DNA of 33,272 nucleotides from Candidatus Gastranaerophilales bacterium. Its GTDB lineage: Bacteria; Cyanobacteriota; Vampirovibrionia; Gastranaerophilales; Gastranaerophilaceae. Made by a program: the position numbers and the translations under genes. The stretch covers positions 1 through 33,272 of the forward strand of contig CALVCR010000114.1 in assembly GCA_944326125.1 (NCBI GenBank), written 5' to 3'. Positions 21,540 to 30,273 of this stretch are shown here, piece by piece; positions within the stretch are counted from its first letter, which is position 1, and each line of letters opens with the position of its first letter. The notes below the pieces were generated by a model. That model saw nothing but the letters and a program-made list of their open reading frames with translations. It did not search any database and had not been told where the DNA came from.

Positions 21540-23003
21540 TTATTTTACTTTTGTTGCTGTAATAACTGTCCAGTAGCCATTTTTCTGTATGTCAAAATCT
21601 TTATAATCGTTGTTAAGAGTTTTTATCAGATCCCATTTGATTTTTGAAAAAGTTATAAACATTTCAGGAATATTCATCTTTTCTGATTTCTGAATCAGAT
21701 TTTCAGGTACAAAACTTACACTATCAAGAAATACGACGGAGATTCTTTCTCCTTTCTTCATGTTGTCCAGAATAGCGGAAGGTTTGTTAATATACTCAAA
21801 ACGGTTAATTTTACTTATATATAAGGCCGGATAATTGTTGTCTATATAGCGTAAAAATCTGTCGGGCTCATAATATGTATAAAGGATTTTGTCCGGTTTA
21901 ACTATATTTATAATATCACCAAGGAGTTTATTTCCTTCAGGACGAGAAAGTTTTGCCGTATAGAACGGAGTGAATACCGAGAAAAGGTGGAAAAATATAA
22001 ATATTCCTGCCCAAATAGTTTTCTTTTCTAAACCGATAGATATCAGAAGGATTATGGCCGGAAGTATTTCTATAGAATATTTTGTGATAAAAACAATTTT
22101 ACCGCCGAGAGCCAGTATTGACATTACTAGGAGTGTAAATAATGATATAACGGCAAGTCCTTTTTGTTTTTTTGCTCCTGTGAAAATGCCGTATAGACCT
22201 ATCAAGGTCGGAATTGTTATAAGAATAATAAATAATAAATTTTTGCTGTAGAAAAATACGGTCGGTGCGTTTATATTGTTTGTTAATATTGGTGAAAGAA
22301 AATCGCTGAATAAAAATAAGATATTTGTATATGAGAATTTCCCCCACCACTGCGAAGCCGGTGACATTGTTAGTATATTTATTCCGAAAAAGACAATAAT
22401 TACTCCCAGTATTGTTGCAGGAATAAGGATTTTTGCCGATAAATTTTTCTTCTTATAAATTATATAAACAGTGTTGAAGAATAAGTAAATAAAACCCAGT
22501 ACGTGTGTAAGTACAAGAAGAGTTCCTGATATAATATATCCGGCAGTGTTAAACCTTGTTGTATCTTTCAGCAATTTTAGTGTAAATAAAAGTAATAAGG
22601 ATGCAAACAAGAAGAGAAGCGAATAAAATCTGACTTCCTGCGCATAATATACTAAAAAGGATAGCACTGCTGTAATTGATGCGGCAATAAATCCTGTTCT
22701 TTTTGAATGTTCTTTTCCTGTCAGGTAAATAACCGGAATAGCAAGTACTGACGGCAAAACTGATGAAAGTCTTAAAATGATGTCGTTATAATTGCTAAAA
22801 GGTTTCAGGTAGAAATAATATAAAGGCATATGGCACTGCTTAAGTATTGCTTGCCAGAAACCTTTCCCAAAAGGGGTTGATGCAACAAACCAGCTTACAT
22901 ATTCGTCATTCCAGAGTCCTTCCGGCTTATCAATATTAATAAGCCTCAAAATGCATCCAAGGACAATAATGCAAATAAGCAGCCAATTTATTCGTTTTAT
23001 CAT
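21540..23003 (-). CDS. GT39/ArnT-like membrane glycosyltransferase
   Basis: 487 aa with about 9-12 hydrophobic segments and a C-terminal soluble domain (about 365-487). The first helix is followed by a loop with LWNDEYVSW (30-38); the paired acidic residues D33-E34 are the catalytic/metal signature of GT-C enzymes such as ArnT and PMT. These move a sugar from a polyprenyl phosphate to an acceptor on the periplasmic face, often lipid A, protein or arabinan. The adjacent divergent GT2 gene likely makes the donor. GGGAG lies 9 nt before the ATG. Acceptor and sugar are unknown. Confidence 0.83.
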   Translation of the reverse strand: MIKRINWLLICIIVLGCILRLINIDKPEGLWNDEYVSWFVASTPFGKGFWQAILKQCHMPLYYFYLKPFSNYNDIILRLSSVLPSVLAIPVIYLTGKEHSKRTGFIAASITAVLSFLVYYAQEVRFYSLLFLFASLLLLFTLKLLKDTTRFNTAGYIISGTLLVLTHVLGFIYLFFNTVYIIYKKKNLSAKILIPATILGVIIVFFGINILTMSPASQWWGKFSYTNILFLFSDFLSPILTNNINAPTVFFYSKNLLFIILITIPTLIGLYGIFTGAKKQKGLAVISLFTLLVMSILALGGKIVFITKYSIEILPAIILLISIGLEKKTIWAGIFIFFHLFSVFTPFYTAKLSRPEGNKLLGDIINIVKPDKILYTYYEPDRFLRYIDNNYPALYISKINRFEYINKPSAILDNMKKGERISVVFLDSVSFVPENLIQKSEKMNIPEMFITFSKIKWDLIKTLNNDYKDFDIQKNGYWTVITATKVK

Positions 23004-23022
23004 TCTTGTTTACTCCCTCTTT

Positions 23023-23042
23023 GATTTATTATACAATAAATT
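23023..23042. promoter_or_regulatory. symmetric promoter region between the GT39-type and GT2 genes
   Basis: The 55-bp gap holds an imperfect palindrome (ATTTATT..AATAAAT). On the minus strand it contains TATAAT. Shared control of both divergent genes is possible. Confidence 0.35.
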
Positions 23043-23058
23043 GCAAGGAGTAAAAGAT

Positions 23059-24012
23059 TTGACTAAGCTAGTTATTCAAATACCGTGTTTTAATGAAGAA
23101 GAGACTCTTTTGACAACTTTAAATGCTCTGCCGGCAGCTATAGATGGAGTCGAGGTGATTGAAGTCCTTGTGATAGATGACGGTTCCGGAGATAATTCAG
23201 CCTCTATTGCCAGAGAATGGGGTGCAGAAGTCTTGCAAATAAAACCCAATAAGGGGTTGGCAAATGCTTTTCGTTCAGGGTTGCAGGAATGTCTGAAAAT
23301 GGGCGCAGATATTATTGTTAATACTGATGCTGATAATCAGTATGATGCTACTTGTATAGGAGATCTTATTAAACCGGTTTTAAGGGGCGAAGCAGATATC
23401 GTGATTGGAGCAAGAGATATTCTGAGTATTAAAGAATTCTCTTTTATTAAAAAAATCCTGCAAAAACTTGGTTCTGCGGTTTTAAGACTTCTGTCTTCAA
23501 CCAAAGTTCAGGATGCCCCAAGCGGCTTTCGTGCTTTTTCAAAAGAAGCGGCATTAAAGCTTAATGTATTTGATAACTACACATATACAATGGAAACCCT
23601 TTTGCAGGCAGGTGCAAAAGGCTTAAAGGTTGTCTCTGTGCCGGTCAGGGTTAATCCGCAGCTTAGAAAATCTAAACTCGTTAAAAATATTTTCAGTTAT
23701 GTAGTAAAGTCTATGAAAACTACTGTAAGAATGTTTATTGTATACCGTCCGTTCAGGTTTTTTATAACTTTTTCACTAATTTCGGCATTACTGGGTCTGT
23801 TTTTAGTGGGTCGATTCTTATATTTCTACCTGTTAGGACAAGGAAACGGTCATATTCAATCTCTTATTTTTGCTGCAGTATTTTTAATTTCTTCCGTGCA
23901 GCTTGCTATTGTTGCGGTATTAGGGGATCTGCTTTCTATTAATAGAAAATTGTTAGAGGATATACAAATAAGAATAAAGAATTTTGAGTTAAAAAATAAA
24001 AACCGCTTATGA
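23059..24012 (+). CDS. GT2 polyprenyl-phosphate glycosyltransferase
   Basis: 317 aa. The start is TTG 23059: AAGGAG lies 8 nt before it, and the frame upstream would overlap the divergent gene. The GT-A domain begins KLVIQIPCFNEEETL; VLVIDDGSGDNS (37-48), the DAD metal motif (D90-A-D92, followed by NQYD) and GFRAFSKEA are typical of dolichyl/polyprenyl-phosphate mannose or glucose synthases. Two hydrophobic helices at about 233-253 and 267-290 anchor it in the membrane. It should transfer a sugar from a nucleotide sugar to undecaprenyl phosphate. Only 55 bp separate it from the GT39-type gene, which could use the product. Confidence 0.9.
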   Translation: MTKLVIQIPCFNEEETLLTTLNALPAAIDGVEVIEVLVIDDGSGDNSASIAREWGAEVLQIKPNKGLANAFRSGLQECLKMGADIIVNTDADNQYDATCIGDLIKPVLRGEADIVIGARDILSIKEFSFIKKILQKLGSAVLRLLSSTKVQDAPSGFRAFSKEAALKLNVFDNYTYTMETLLQAGAKGLKVVSVPVRVNPQLRKSKLVKNIFSYVVKSMKTTVRMFIVYRPFRFFITFSLISALLGLFLVGRFLYFYLLGQGNGHIQSLIFAAVFLISSVQLAIVAVLGDLLSINRKLLEDIQIRIKNFELKNKNRL

Positions 24013-24019
24013 AAAGCGG
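23994..24019 (-). terminator. terminator of the gene at 24095, overlapping the GT2 stop
   Basis: CCGCTT (24003-24008) / AAGCGG (24014-24019), with a T-run on the minus strand only. The GT2 stop codon TGA (24010-24012) lies in the loop. Confidence 0.6.
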
Positions 24020-24094
24020 CTAAAGAAAAGGAAAAAGGAAAAAGGTTAGGTAAATGTCGGGGGCGTCATCCCCCTTGGGGTATAAATCTTACAT

Positions 24095-25246
24095 CTAGCT
24101 GAATATACCGAATGTACGTTCGATATTATCATCTCGAACCTGTTTAAGAGCATCCATTTCTGTTGTTATGGAGGTTCTTTCTGTTTCAAGTTTGCTTAAT
24201 TCTGTATCAAATTTTGAATCCTTTTGATTTATTTTATCAAGTTCATATTCATATTCTGCTTCAGCTTTTTTTAAGTCTGTATCATCTTGAACTTCTTGCA
24301 GATAGTTTTCATTAGTACTTGTTGTAATACTTGTGTCTACCCAGCCTTTATTAGCTCCGTCAGTATTGTATACCTGGATAGTAACAAGTCCTGCTTCTAC
24401 CATGTTCTGGAACCATTCATTGCCTGCTTCGCCGCTCTGGTATTGTTCATCAATAGTGGTACAGCCTCCGGCTTCTTCAATACCTTCGTAGAGCTGAACA
24501 TAGTAGTTGAATTCTGCTTCAAAATCATTCCACGTGCAGTCAGGGAAATCTATGTCTCCGTCATCTTCTCCCATAACTCCGCTTTTATTTATATTCATCT
24601 GGTCATAGATTTCTGAAGAATATTTTTCATATAATAAGCTCCTGAATTCATCTAATGCTGTTTGTTTTGCACTATCACCTTCGGCTTCTTCAATAGCGTC
24701 AAATGCTTCAACAAGTTCCGAGTCATCTGTGTGTGAGTCATAAACCCGCTGTTCACTATCTGTCATGTATAAACTATGCCCCGTGCCACTTTCGCTGTCG
24801 TAGCCATAGTCTTGTTGGGCAGTACCGATACCGACTTCACATCCCTGATTCCCATTTCCGTTCCAGCCAAAATTACCTTCAAATCCTATCATTGCGTATG
24901 CAAATGCATATTTGTCGCTATATGATTCATATTTTTCGGCAACTTCTTCCGGTACAATCATATTCCCGGTTTTTGAATCAATAAGAGCATACTGTTTTAC
25001 TCGGGTTTCACTATAGCCGCATAATGTAGAAAAGTTTGCATCAACATATTTAACACTTGCATCATCATTTCTGAATGCGACTTGTATTTTAGTGGCATCC
25101 CATGCATCACAGTAGTTCTGGTACAACTCATCTTTCTGAGTTGCCAAGGCTATCTTTTGAGACTCTAAATTTTGAGCTTTTAACTCTACATCATGGAGTC
25201 TGCTGGTCAAAGATAGTAATCTAGCTTGTGACGCCGCCATTCCCAT
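24095..25246 (-). CDS. protein with terminal coiled coils, unknown function (regulon member)
   Basis: 383 aa; AAGGAAC lies 8 nt before ATG 25246. No Sec signal. Residues 1-50 (MGMAASQARLLSLTSRLHD, then LKAQNLESQKIALATQ) form an amphipathic helix or coil. Residues 55-310 are acidic, rich in Asp, Glu, Tyr and Gly. Residues about 316-383 form a second coiled coil ending in IERTFGIFS. Helical ends around a variable middle recall flagellin, hook-type and other axial proteins whose termini pack together; this is an analogy, not homology. I recall similar starts in proteins of gut Melainabacteria, unverified. Two RTTA-N7-TAAC dyads lie upstream, at 25328 and 25528. Confidence 0.85.
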   Translation of the reverse strand: MGMAASQARLLSLTSRLHDVELKAQNLESQKIALATQKDELYQNYCDAWDATKIQVAFRNDDASVKYVDANFSTLCGYSETRVKQYALIDSKTGNMIVPEEVAEKYESYSDKYAFAYAMIGFEGNFGWNGNGNQGCEVGIGTAQQDYGYDSESGTGHSLYMTDSEQRVYDSHTDDSELVEAFDAIEEAEGDSAKQTALDEFRSLLYEKYSSEIYDQMNINKSGVMGEDDGDIDFPDCTWNDFEAEFNYYVQLYEGIEEAGGCTTIDEQYQSGEAGNEWFQNMVEAGLVTIQVYNTDGANKGWVDTSITTSTNENYLQEVQDDTDLKKAEAEYEYELDKINQKDSKFDTELSKLETERTSITTEMDALKQVRDDNIERTFGIFS

Positions 25247-25272
25247 TTGAATAAGTTCCTTTTTGTTTTTCC

Positions 25273-25342
25273 TATACCAATATTTACGGCATTTTTGATG
25301 AAAAACTTTAGGATTTGATAATAAATTGTTACAAAAGTTAAT
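25273..25342 (-). promoter_or_regulatory. regulon dyad, copy 4, with a divergent -10 region
   Basis: ATTAACTTTTGTAAC on the minus strand (25342-25328), 82 nt before ATG 25246, close to the 78 nt seen before genes 1268 and 2359. The downstream part at the expected spacing reads CCGTAAATATTGGTATA, not the conserved box. Confidence 0.6.
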
Positions 25343-25384
25343 ATTTAATTGTTATATCACTCCGGTATATCGATTTCATGCTTC

Positions 25385-25415
25385 TATAAAATAAAAGCTT
25401 CTCATCATGAGAAGC
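25385..25415 (-). terminator. Rho-independent terminator
   Basis: GCTTCTCAT / ATGAGAAGC followed on the minus strand by TTTTATTTT. It lies about 70-80 nt after copy 3 of the regulon promoter and before the gene it might otherwise serve. Confidence 0.8.
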
Positions 25416-25470
25416 GGGAAAAGGTTTTTAGGAAGGGAATTTAGGAATTAAAATCTTTTATATCATCTTG
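25388..25470 (-). ncRNA. putative small RNA or leader remnant
   Basis: A complete bipartite promoter (25473-25542) points into this stretch, which ends in a strong terminator without any usable reading frame (ATG ATA TAA only). The product would be about 80 nt. It could be a small RNA of the regulon, or what remains of a deleted regulon gene between its promoter and terminator. Confidence 0.4.
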
Positions 25471-25472
25471 CA

Positions 25473-25542
25473 CTTACATATATATAAAGTATATATATGC
25501 GTCTTAATTTCAACGAAGATACTTTTTGTTACAAAACTTAAC
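25473..25542 (-). promoter_or_regulatory. bipartite regulon promoter, copy 3
   Basis: On the minus strand GTTAAGTTTTGTAAC (25542-25528), 38 nt, then CTTTATATATATGTAAG (25489-25473). Box and spacing are identical to copies 1 and 2. The dyad touches the stop codon of the radical SAM gene. Confidence 0.8.
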
Positions 25543-27051
25543 TTAGGATTTGTTCATTAATCTTTTATATTCGTTTATTAAAAGCTGCTTTGGCGGGTAT
25601 ATATCAATATAATCCCAAGGCAGGGTCTCTGTTAAATCAAATCCGTTTATAGCTTTCTCTGTCGAAATGGAAATCTCTTTTAAGGCAGATTTATAGGCTC
25701 CGCTTTTCCCGCCTTTTTTGTATACTTCAATAAGAAGCGGCGTTAGTGTTTCATCTCCACGTGATAATAAGGTCTGCCAGTAATCCCATTTGATACTTGA
25801 AAATTTTGAAGTCATTCCTATTTTAGCCAGTTCTTTTTCCAGATATTTTTGTTTTTTTTCAAGTGTTTTTGAATCTTCTCTTGCACACCATTGGAAAGGA
25901 GTTTGCGGTTTAGGTACAAAGGTTGAAAAAGAGAAGGTTATATTAAATCCTTTATTTTCGTTTTTTATTTTTTTTGCAAGTACCAAAAATTCATCAATAT
26001 CTTCCTGTGTTTCAGTTGGAATTCCTATCATAGAGTATATCTTAAGCCCTTTTAAGCCGTTTTCTCTTGAAATTCTTACGGCATTTAAAATCTGTTCCTC
26101 CTTAAGGTTTTTATTTATAACCTTTCGGAGTCTTTCGCTTGCCGCTTCTATTGCGATTGTGGAATTTTTCTGCCCTCCTTTAACCAGAGTTTTTACCATT
26201 TCCGCTGTTACTGAGTCTGTCCTGAGGGATGATATTCCAAGCTCAATATTCTCTCCGGATTCCATTTTTTCATATAGATAATTCATTATTTTGCTAAAAT
26301 CCGGGTGTGCGCTTATTTGTGCTCCTAAAAGTGCAATTTTATTGGTATGGGATAATCCTAGATTAATAGCTTTAATAATTTCTTCATAAGGATAGTATCT
26401 AAACGGTAGGTTTATATATGATGCGGTGCAGAATGCACAGCGATTCATGCAGCCTCTTGATACCTCTATTACAAAGGTATCCTTGAAGTAACTTTTATCA
26501 CTTAGAATAGGAGTATAAATAACATTATTAAGCGGTACTGTTGCTTTTTTTACGGTATTATTGAGCGAAGGCACCAAAACTCCTTCTAATTGTGATAACT
26601 TTTGCAAAGTTTTTTCTTTTGTATCTTTTTCTTTTAAAATCTCAAGAACTTTTATAAATGATTCTTCTCCATCTCCTATCATTAAAAAATCAAAAATTTG
26701 TTTTAACGGTTCGGGATTTGTGGTTATAACAGGGCCGCCTGCGAATATTAAAGGCGAGTTTTCGTCTCTTTCAGAGGATTTTAAGGGTATTTTGTATCTT
26801 TCCAGCAGTTCAAACACTCCCATAAAATCAAAATCAAAAGAAAGTGAAAATGCTATTGCATCAGCTTGGAATGCCGGATGTTCGGTATCCGTACATACAC
26901 GTATAGCATTTATATTAGCCATTGTGTCTGCCAGCCTGTATAACCACATATATCCAAGGGAAGATAAGGCAAACTCTTCTATTGCCGGATACGCCATCCA
27001 GAAGTTAAAATTGCTTTTTTGTCTAGAGGGTTGGTAAAGAAGTTTTTCCAT
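25543..27051 (-). CDS. radical SAM protein with B12-binding-like N-terminal domain
   Basis: 502 aa. C201, C205 and C208 (SRGCMNRCAFCTAS) ligate the radical SAM 4Fe-4S cluster. The N-terminal 190 residues, with AYPAIEEFALSSLGYMWLYRL, LIFAGGPVITTNPEPL and MIGDGEESF, resemble the cobalamin-binding-like domain of YgiQ/TIGR03960-type proteins. The TIM-barrel part includes IEAASERLRKVINKNL and YSMIGIPTETQEDIDEF. Substrate unknown; relatives act in RNA or small-molecule modification. The gene begins 1 nt after the stop of the AI-2E gene, so both are in one operon. Confidence 0.87.
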   Translation of the reverse strand: MEKLLYQPSRQKSNFNFWMAYPAIEEFALSSLGYMWLYRLADTMANINAIRVCTDTEHPAFQADAIAFSLSFDFDFMGVFELLERYKIPLKSSERDENSPLIFAGGPVITTNPEPLKQIFDFLMIGDGEESFIKVLEILKEKDTKEKTLQKLSQLEGVLVPSLNNTVKKATVPLNNVIYTPILSDKSYFKDTFVIEVSRGCMNRCAFCTASYINLPFRYYPYEEIIKAINLGLSHTNKIALLGAQISAHPDFSKIMNYLYEKMESGENIELGISSLRTDSVTAEMVKTLVKGGQKNSTIAIEAASERLRKVINKNLKEEQILNAVRISRENGLKGLKIYSMIGIPTETQEDIDEFLVLAKKIKNENKGFNITFSFSTFVPKPQTPFQWCAREDSKTLEKKQKYLEKELAKIGMTSKFSSIKWDYWQTLLSRGDETLTPLLIEVYKKGGKSGAYKSALKEISISTEKAINGFDLTETLPWDYIDIYPPKQLLINEYKRLMNKS

Positions 27052-27052
27052 A

Positions 27053-28078
27053 TTAGTTCATTGTTTTTATATATAATTCTTCAATTAAAACACAAACCGT
27101 AGCTGCAATAGCAGGTGCAAATATAACGCCGATTACGCCAAGGTATTGAGCTGTTACAAAAAGGAAAAAGTATATAATGAGCGGATGTAAATCAAGAAAC
27201 TTACTGAAGATATATGGTCTGACCAGGTTATTTTCTGCCCATTGCGAGAAGATGAATAAGACAACAATAAGAGTTAAAATAACCGGACCGCTTTTGATTG
27301 CGCTTAAAAGGCATATAGCAAGTGCAATGCCCGGTCCAACAACAGGTACTATATCAAGAATTGCAGACAATAATCCCAAGAGGAGTGCATAATCTACTCT
27401 CATGATCATAAGCCCGATTGCCATTATGATACCAACACTTGTCATTGTTGCAATTTGCGCAACTACATATCCTCCAATTTTTTGGGATATTGTCTCGATA
27501 ATCTCATCAGCGCGATCTTTCATTTGCGCAGGGAAAAGACTTAAAAAAGCTTTTCTTACGGTATCTTTATCAGAAATAAAATAGTAGATTATAATTATTG
27601 CGGCAAGAAAATAAACAATTGCAGATGCAAAGTTTATACTAAAGTTTATGGAACCGTTAACAAATTTTGTTGTGAAGTCTGATGTTGATGAAATCAATTC
27701 ACCTATATCCATTTGCGCAATTTGTGATTGGTTAATAAAAGGAGTATTTACTATAAATGTTTTTATTGAGCTTATGTATTGCGGAAGCATTCCGATAAAA
27801 GACTTAATTTCGTGTCCTGCCATAAAAATGATTGGAATAAAAAATGCTCCGATTACAAGAACTGAAACAGTTACAACAAGCCCTGCAGCTTTGCTTCGGC
27901 TCATTTTTTTAGTAAGTTTATCAACAATAGGATTAAGTGAGCATGCAATAACATAGGATGCAAAGAATAGAATAGCAATGTCTTTAATTTTTGTTATAAA
28001 AATTATAAAAAGTATTGCGATAATAAAGAATACAATATTCTTAGCGCTTATATATTTTTGAAACATTGCTTCAAACAT
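27053..28078 (-). CDS. AI-2E family transporter
   Basis: 341 aa with about 8 hydrophobic segments. Two N-terminal helices, a loop with MSRSKAAGLVVTVSVL, then a long amphipathic section (about 95-150), and C-terminal helices including LLGLLSAILDIVPVVGPGIA, which is the family's most conserved motif. Members include TqsA-type AI-2 exporters and Na+/H+ antiporters, so the substrate cannot be assigned. TAGGAGG lies before the ATG. First gene of an operon with the radical SAM gene. Confidence 0.9.
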   Translation of the reverse strand: MFEAMFQKYISAKNIVFFIIAILFIIFITKIKDIAILFFASYVIACSLNPIVDKLTKKMSRSKAAGLVVTVSVLVIGAFFIPIIFMAGHEIKSFIGMLPQYISSIKTFIVNTPFINQSQIAQMDIGELISSTSDFTTKFVNGSINFSINFASAIVYFLAAIIIIYYFISDKDTVRKAFLSLFPAQMKDRADEIIETISQKIGGYVVAQIATMTSVGIIMAIGLMIMRVDYALLLGLLSAILDIVPVVGPGIALAICLLSAIKSGPVILTLIVVLFIFSQWAENNLVRPYIFSKFLDLHPLIIYFFLFVTAQYLGVIGVIFAPAIAATVCVLIEELYIKTMN

Positions 28079-28164
28079 TTAATCCTCCTAATTTAAAACC
28101 CGAGTATAATTTTATCATAAAATTTACTAGCCTGTTATATATTCATTTTATTTGTAATAAATGT

Positions 28165-28170
28165 TAAAAT
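28165..28170 (+). promoter_or_regulatory. -10-like box placing the start point at the ATG
   Basis: TAAAAT ends 6 nt before ATG 28177. No Shine-Dalgarno is present. The -35 region is poor. Confidence 0.4.
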
Positions 28171-28176
28171 ACATCT

Positions 28177-28956
28177 ATGGAAATTTTATTAGATATAAAA
28201 AATCTTTCAATTGAATACAAGAGTATAAATGAAGGTGATAAATCGGCTATCATTGCGGTGAATGATGTCTCATTAAAAATTCAAAGAGGTGAAATTTATG
28301 CTCTGGCCGGTGAATCCGGATGCGGTAAATCATCTCTGGCAAAAGCTATAACAAAACTTGTTCCCAGAAAATCCGGTGACATCATATTTGACGGAAAAAG
28401 TATTTATGAACACACAAAAATAGATGCAAAAGAATATCCTAAGCAGGTTCAGATGGTATTTCAAAACCCGTATTCAAGTCTGAATCCTAAAATGAAAATA
28501 TATGACATATTAAAAGAACCTTTAGATATAAATACTAAATTAAAAAAAACAGAAAAAGACACTTTGATAGAAGAAGTCTTATTAGACACGGGTTTGCAAA
28601 CCAGTTGTCTGTCTCTTTATCCCCATGAATTCTCCGGCGGACAAAGACAAAGGATCGCAATTGCAAGAGCCTTAATTCTTAATCCAAAACTCCTTATAGC
28701 GGATGAACCTGTGAGCGCTCTGGATGCAAGTATTCAGGCTCAGATAATTAATCTTTTAAAAGATTTGAAATTCAGAAGAGATTTAACGATTCTCTTTATT
28801 TCACACGATATGAATGTTATAAAGTACCTCGCAGACAGAGTTGGCATTATGTATTTTGGGTCTTTGCTGGAAGAAAATTATACAGGTACTATTTTCCGGT
28901 ATCCAAAAGAAGAATATACAAAAACCCTTCTATCAGCTGTCCCCTCTCTTAAATGA
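28177..28956 (+). CDS. oligopeptide/dipeptide-type ABC transporter ATPase (OppF/DppF-like)
   Basis: 259 aa. Walker A GESGCGKS (45-52), QNPYSSLNP (96-104), signature FSGGQRQR (152-159), Walker B LLIADEP (172-178) and H210 (FISHD). The MVFQNPYSSLNPKM motif and SALDASIQAQI are typical of OppF/DppF. It lacks the usual C-terminal Cys-rich extension, ending near YTKTLLSAVPSLK. No permease, binding protein or partner OppD is adjacent, so it is an orphan here. No Shine-Dalgarno precedes the ATG. Its 3' end overlaps the convergent TPR gene by 24 bp. Confidence 0.9.
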   Translation: MEILLDIKNLSIEYKSINEGDKSAIIAVNDVSLKIQRGEIYALAGESGCGKSSLAKAITKLVPRKSGDIIFDGKSIYEHTKIDAKEYPKQVQMVFQNPYSSLNPKMKIYDILKEPLDINTKLKKTEKDTLIEEVLLDTGLQTSCLSLYPHEFSGGQRQRIAIARALILNPKLLIADEPVSALDASIQAQIINLLKDLKFRRDLTILFISHDMNVIKYLADRVGIMYFGSLLEENYTGTIFRYPKEEYTKTLLSAVPSLK

Positions 28957-30273
28957 TTTGTTCGGAACAGGCATTTCTCCTATTAAAGTTTTGAATTTTT
29001 CGTCTTTGTAGAGATAGATTCTTATTGTATATCTTCTAAGTTCTCTGCGGGTGAAAATTTTCTTTTTAAACCTGACTTCAACAGGTTGTGATTCGTAACC
29101 GTTTGAAGTTAGCGGATATTTTTTATTTGCAATCGCTTTCGTCACTGTTTCTAATTCTTTTCCCTTATGTGTAAGTACAAAATCTCCATACAAATTAACT
29201 ATGTCAGAATTTGAGACATTCGCAAATCTGTAAACAGCTTTAACCGGATATGTAAACCAGAATTTTTTAACACTGAATTCATCTGTAATGATATCAATAT
29301 CATTTTTGTAAACGACTTTTCTTGCTACAAATAAGTCAACTGAGTGAATCTTGTATCTATAATATTTTGCCTGTGTCGGCCGGTTATCCAGGTCTGCAAT
29401 TGTAGCTGATTTCATAAGAGCATTGCAATATACGCCGTAATCTATTTCTTGTGGAATTTTATCCAGCAGTTCTTCAAAATATGAGACGGATTTTTCAGGG
29501 TCTGAGTCTGAGAGTATTATAGCGAGCTTGTATTTAACTTTAAGGTTATCCGGTTGATATTGTTCAGCTTTTTTTAGGAATCTTACGGCATCGCTGTTAA
29601 AGCCGCTCTTTACCATAATATCTGCTGTTTGAGTGTAAGCTCCAACGATTCTTTCTTTTATCGATTTATCAATTGCAGGATCTTTTTTGCTGAATTTATT
29701 GTAATAGAAATTCGCTCTTTCATAACTTTTTGCCCCGCTCAGAAATTTTCCTATTGAATAGTACTTGTCTCCCATTTCTATATAGGCACGCGTTTTATAC
29801 TTGATAAGGGTTTTGTTGTGTGTATCTTTAATCTGATTAAGTACGCTTTGTGCATCAGAAAACTTCTCTTGCGCTATTAAGACGCTGGCCAGTTTGTAAT
29901 ATGGCTTATATATTCCGGAACGTACTTTTAATATTGCGTTTTCGTAGGCTATTTGTGCATTGTAATAATCATGAACCGTTTCATACAATTCCCCGACATG
30001 CATACATACAGCATATTTTTCTTTTTTTAAGTCTTTTGCAAAGTCAGATTGCATAATTATTTCTTTTGCAATTCTTTCATCAAGTTGTTCTTGTTCTTCA
30101 ATATTGGCATAAATGTTTTTTATCATCTCGTTTCTTGCATGGATTGCAAGAAATGTTGTGAATATAATTGCAGTAAGAACAGATACAGTCACAGTTCTTA
30201 TGTATTCCATAATAATCTGTGACTTTGTTTTTCTTCTGTTGTATTTTGTTTTTCTGGCTTTTTCTTTAATCAT
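28933..30273 (-). CDS. membrane-anchored TPR-repeat protein
   Basis: 446 aa. Basic N-terminus, one hydrophobic helix at about residues 27-46 (VTVSVLTAIIFTTFLAI), then TPR-like helical repeats (about 85-310): GELYETVHDYYNAQIAYENAI, YKLASVLIAQEKFSDAQSVL, GDKYYSIGKFLSGAKSYERA, ADIMVKSGFNSDAVRFLKKA. The C-terminal 120 residues appear beta-rich. The topology suggests a periplasmic scaffold, N-terminus in the cytoplasm. The ATG overlaps the end of the mgtC-family gene by 8 nt (ATGATTAA), so translation is coupled. Partner unknown. Confidence 0.82.
   Translation of the reverse strand: MIKEKARKTKYNRRKTKSQIIMEYIRTVTVSVLTAIIFTTFLAIHARNEMIKNIYANIEEQEQLDERIAKEIIMQSDFAKDLKKEKYAVCMHVGELYETVHDYYNAQIAYENAILKVRSGIYKPYYKLASVLIAQEKFSDAQSVLNQIKDTHNKTLIKYKTRAYIEMGDKYYSIGKFLSGAKSYERANFYYNKFSKKDPAIDKSIKERIVGAYTQTADIMVKSGFNSDAVRFLKKAEQYQPDNLKVKYKLAIILSDSDPEKSVSYFEELLDKIPQEIDYGVYCNALMKSATIADLDNRPTQAKYYRYKIHSVDLFVARKVVYKNDIDIITDEFSVKKFWFTYPVKAVYRFANVSNSDIVNLYGDFVLTHKGKELETVTKAIANKKYPLTSNGYESQPVEVRFKKKIFTRRELRRYTIRIYLYKDEKFKTLIGEMPVPNKSFKRGDS

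Noticed and set aside
24060-24080. GGGGG..CCCCC hairpin between the GT2 and coiled-coil genes as a terminator
   Set aside because: No T-run follows on either strand; the hairpin at 23994-24019 is a better terminator for the minus-strand gene.
27053-28078. Assigning autoinducer-2 export to the AI-2E gene
   Set aside because: The family has mixed functions and the sequence does not distinguish them.
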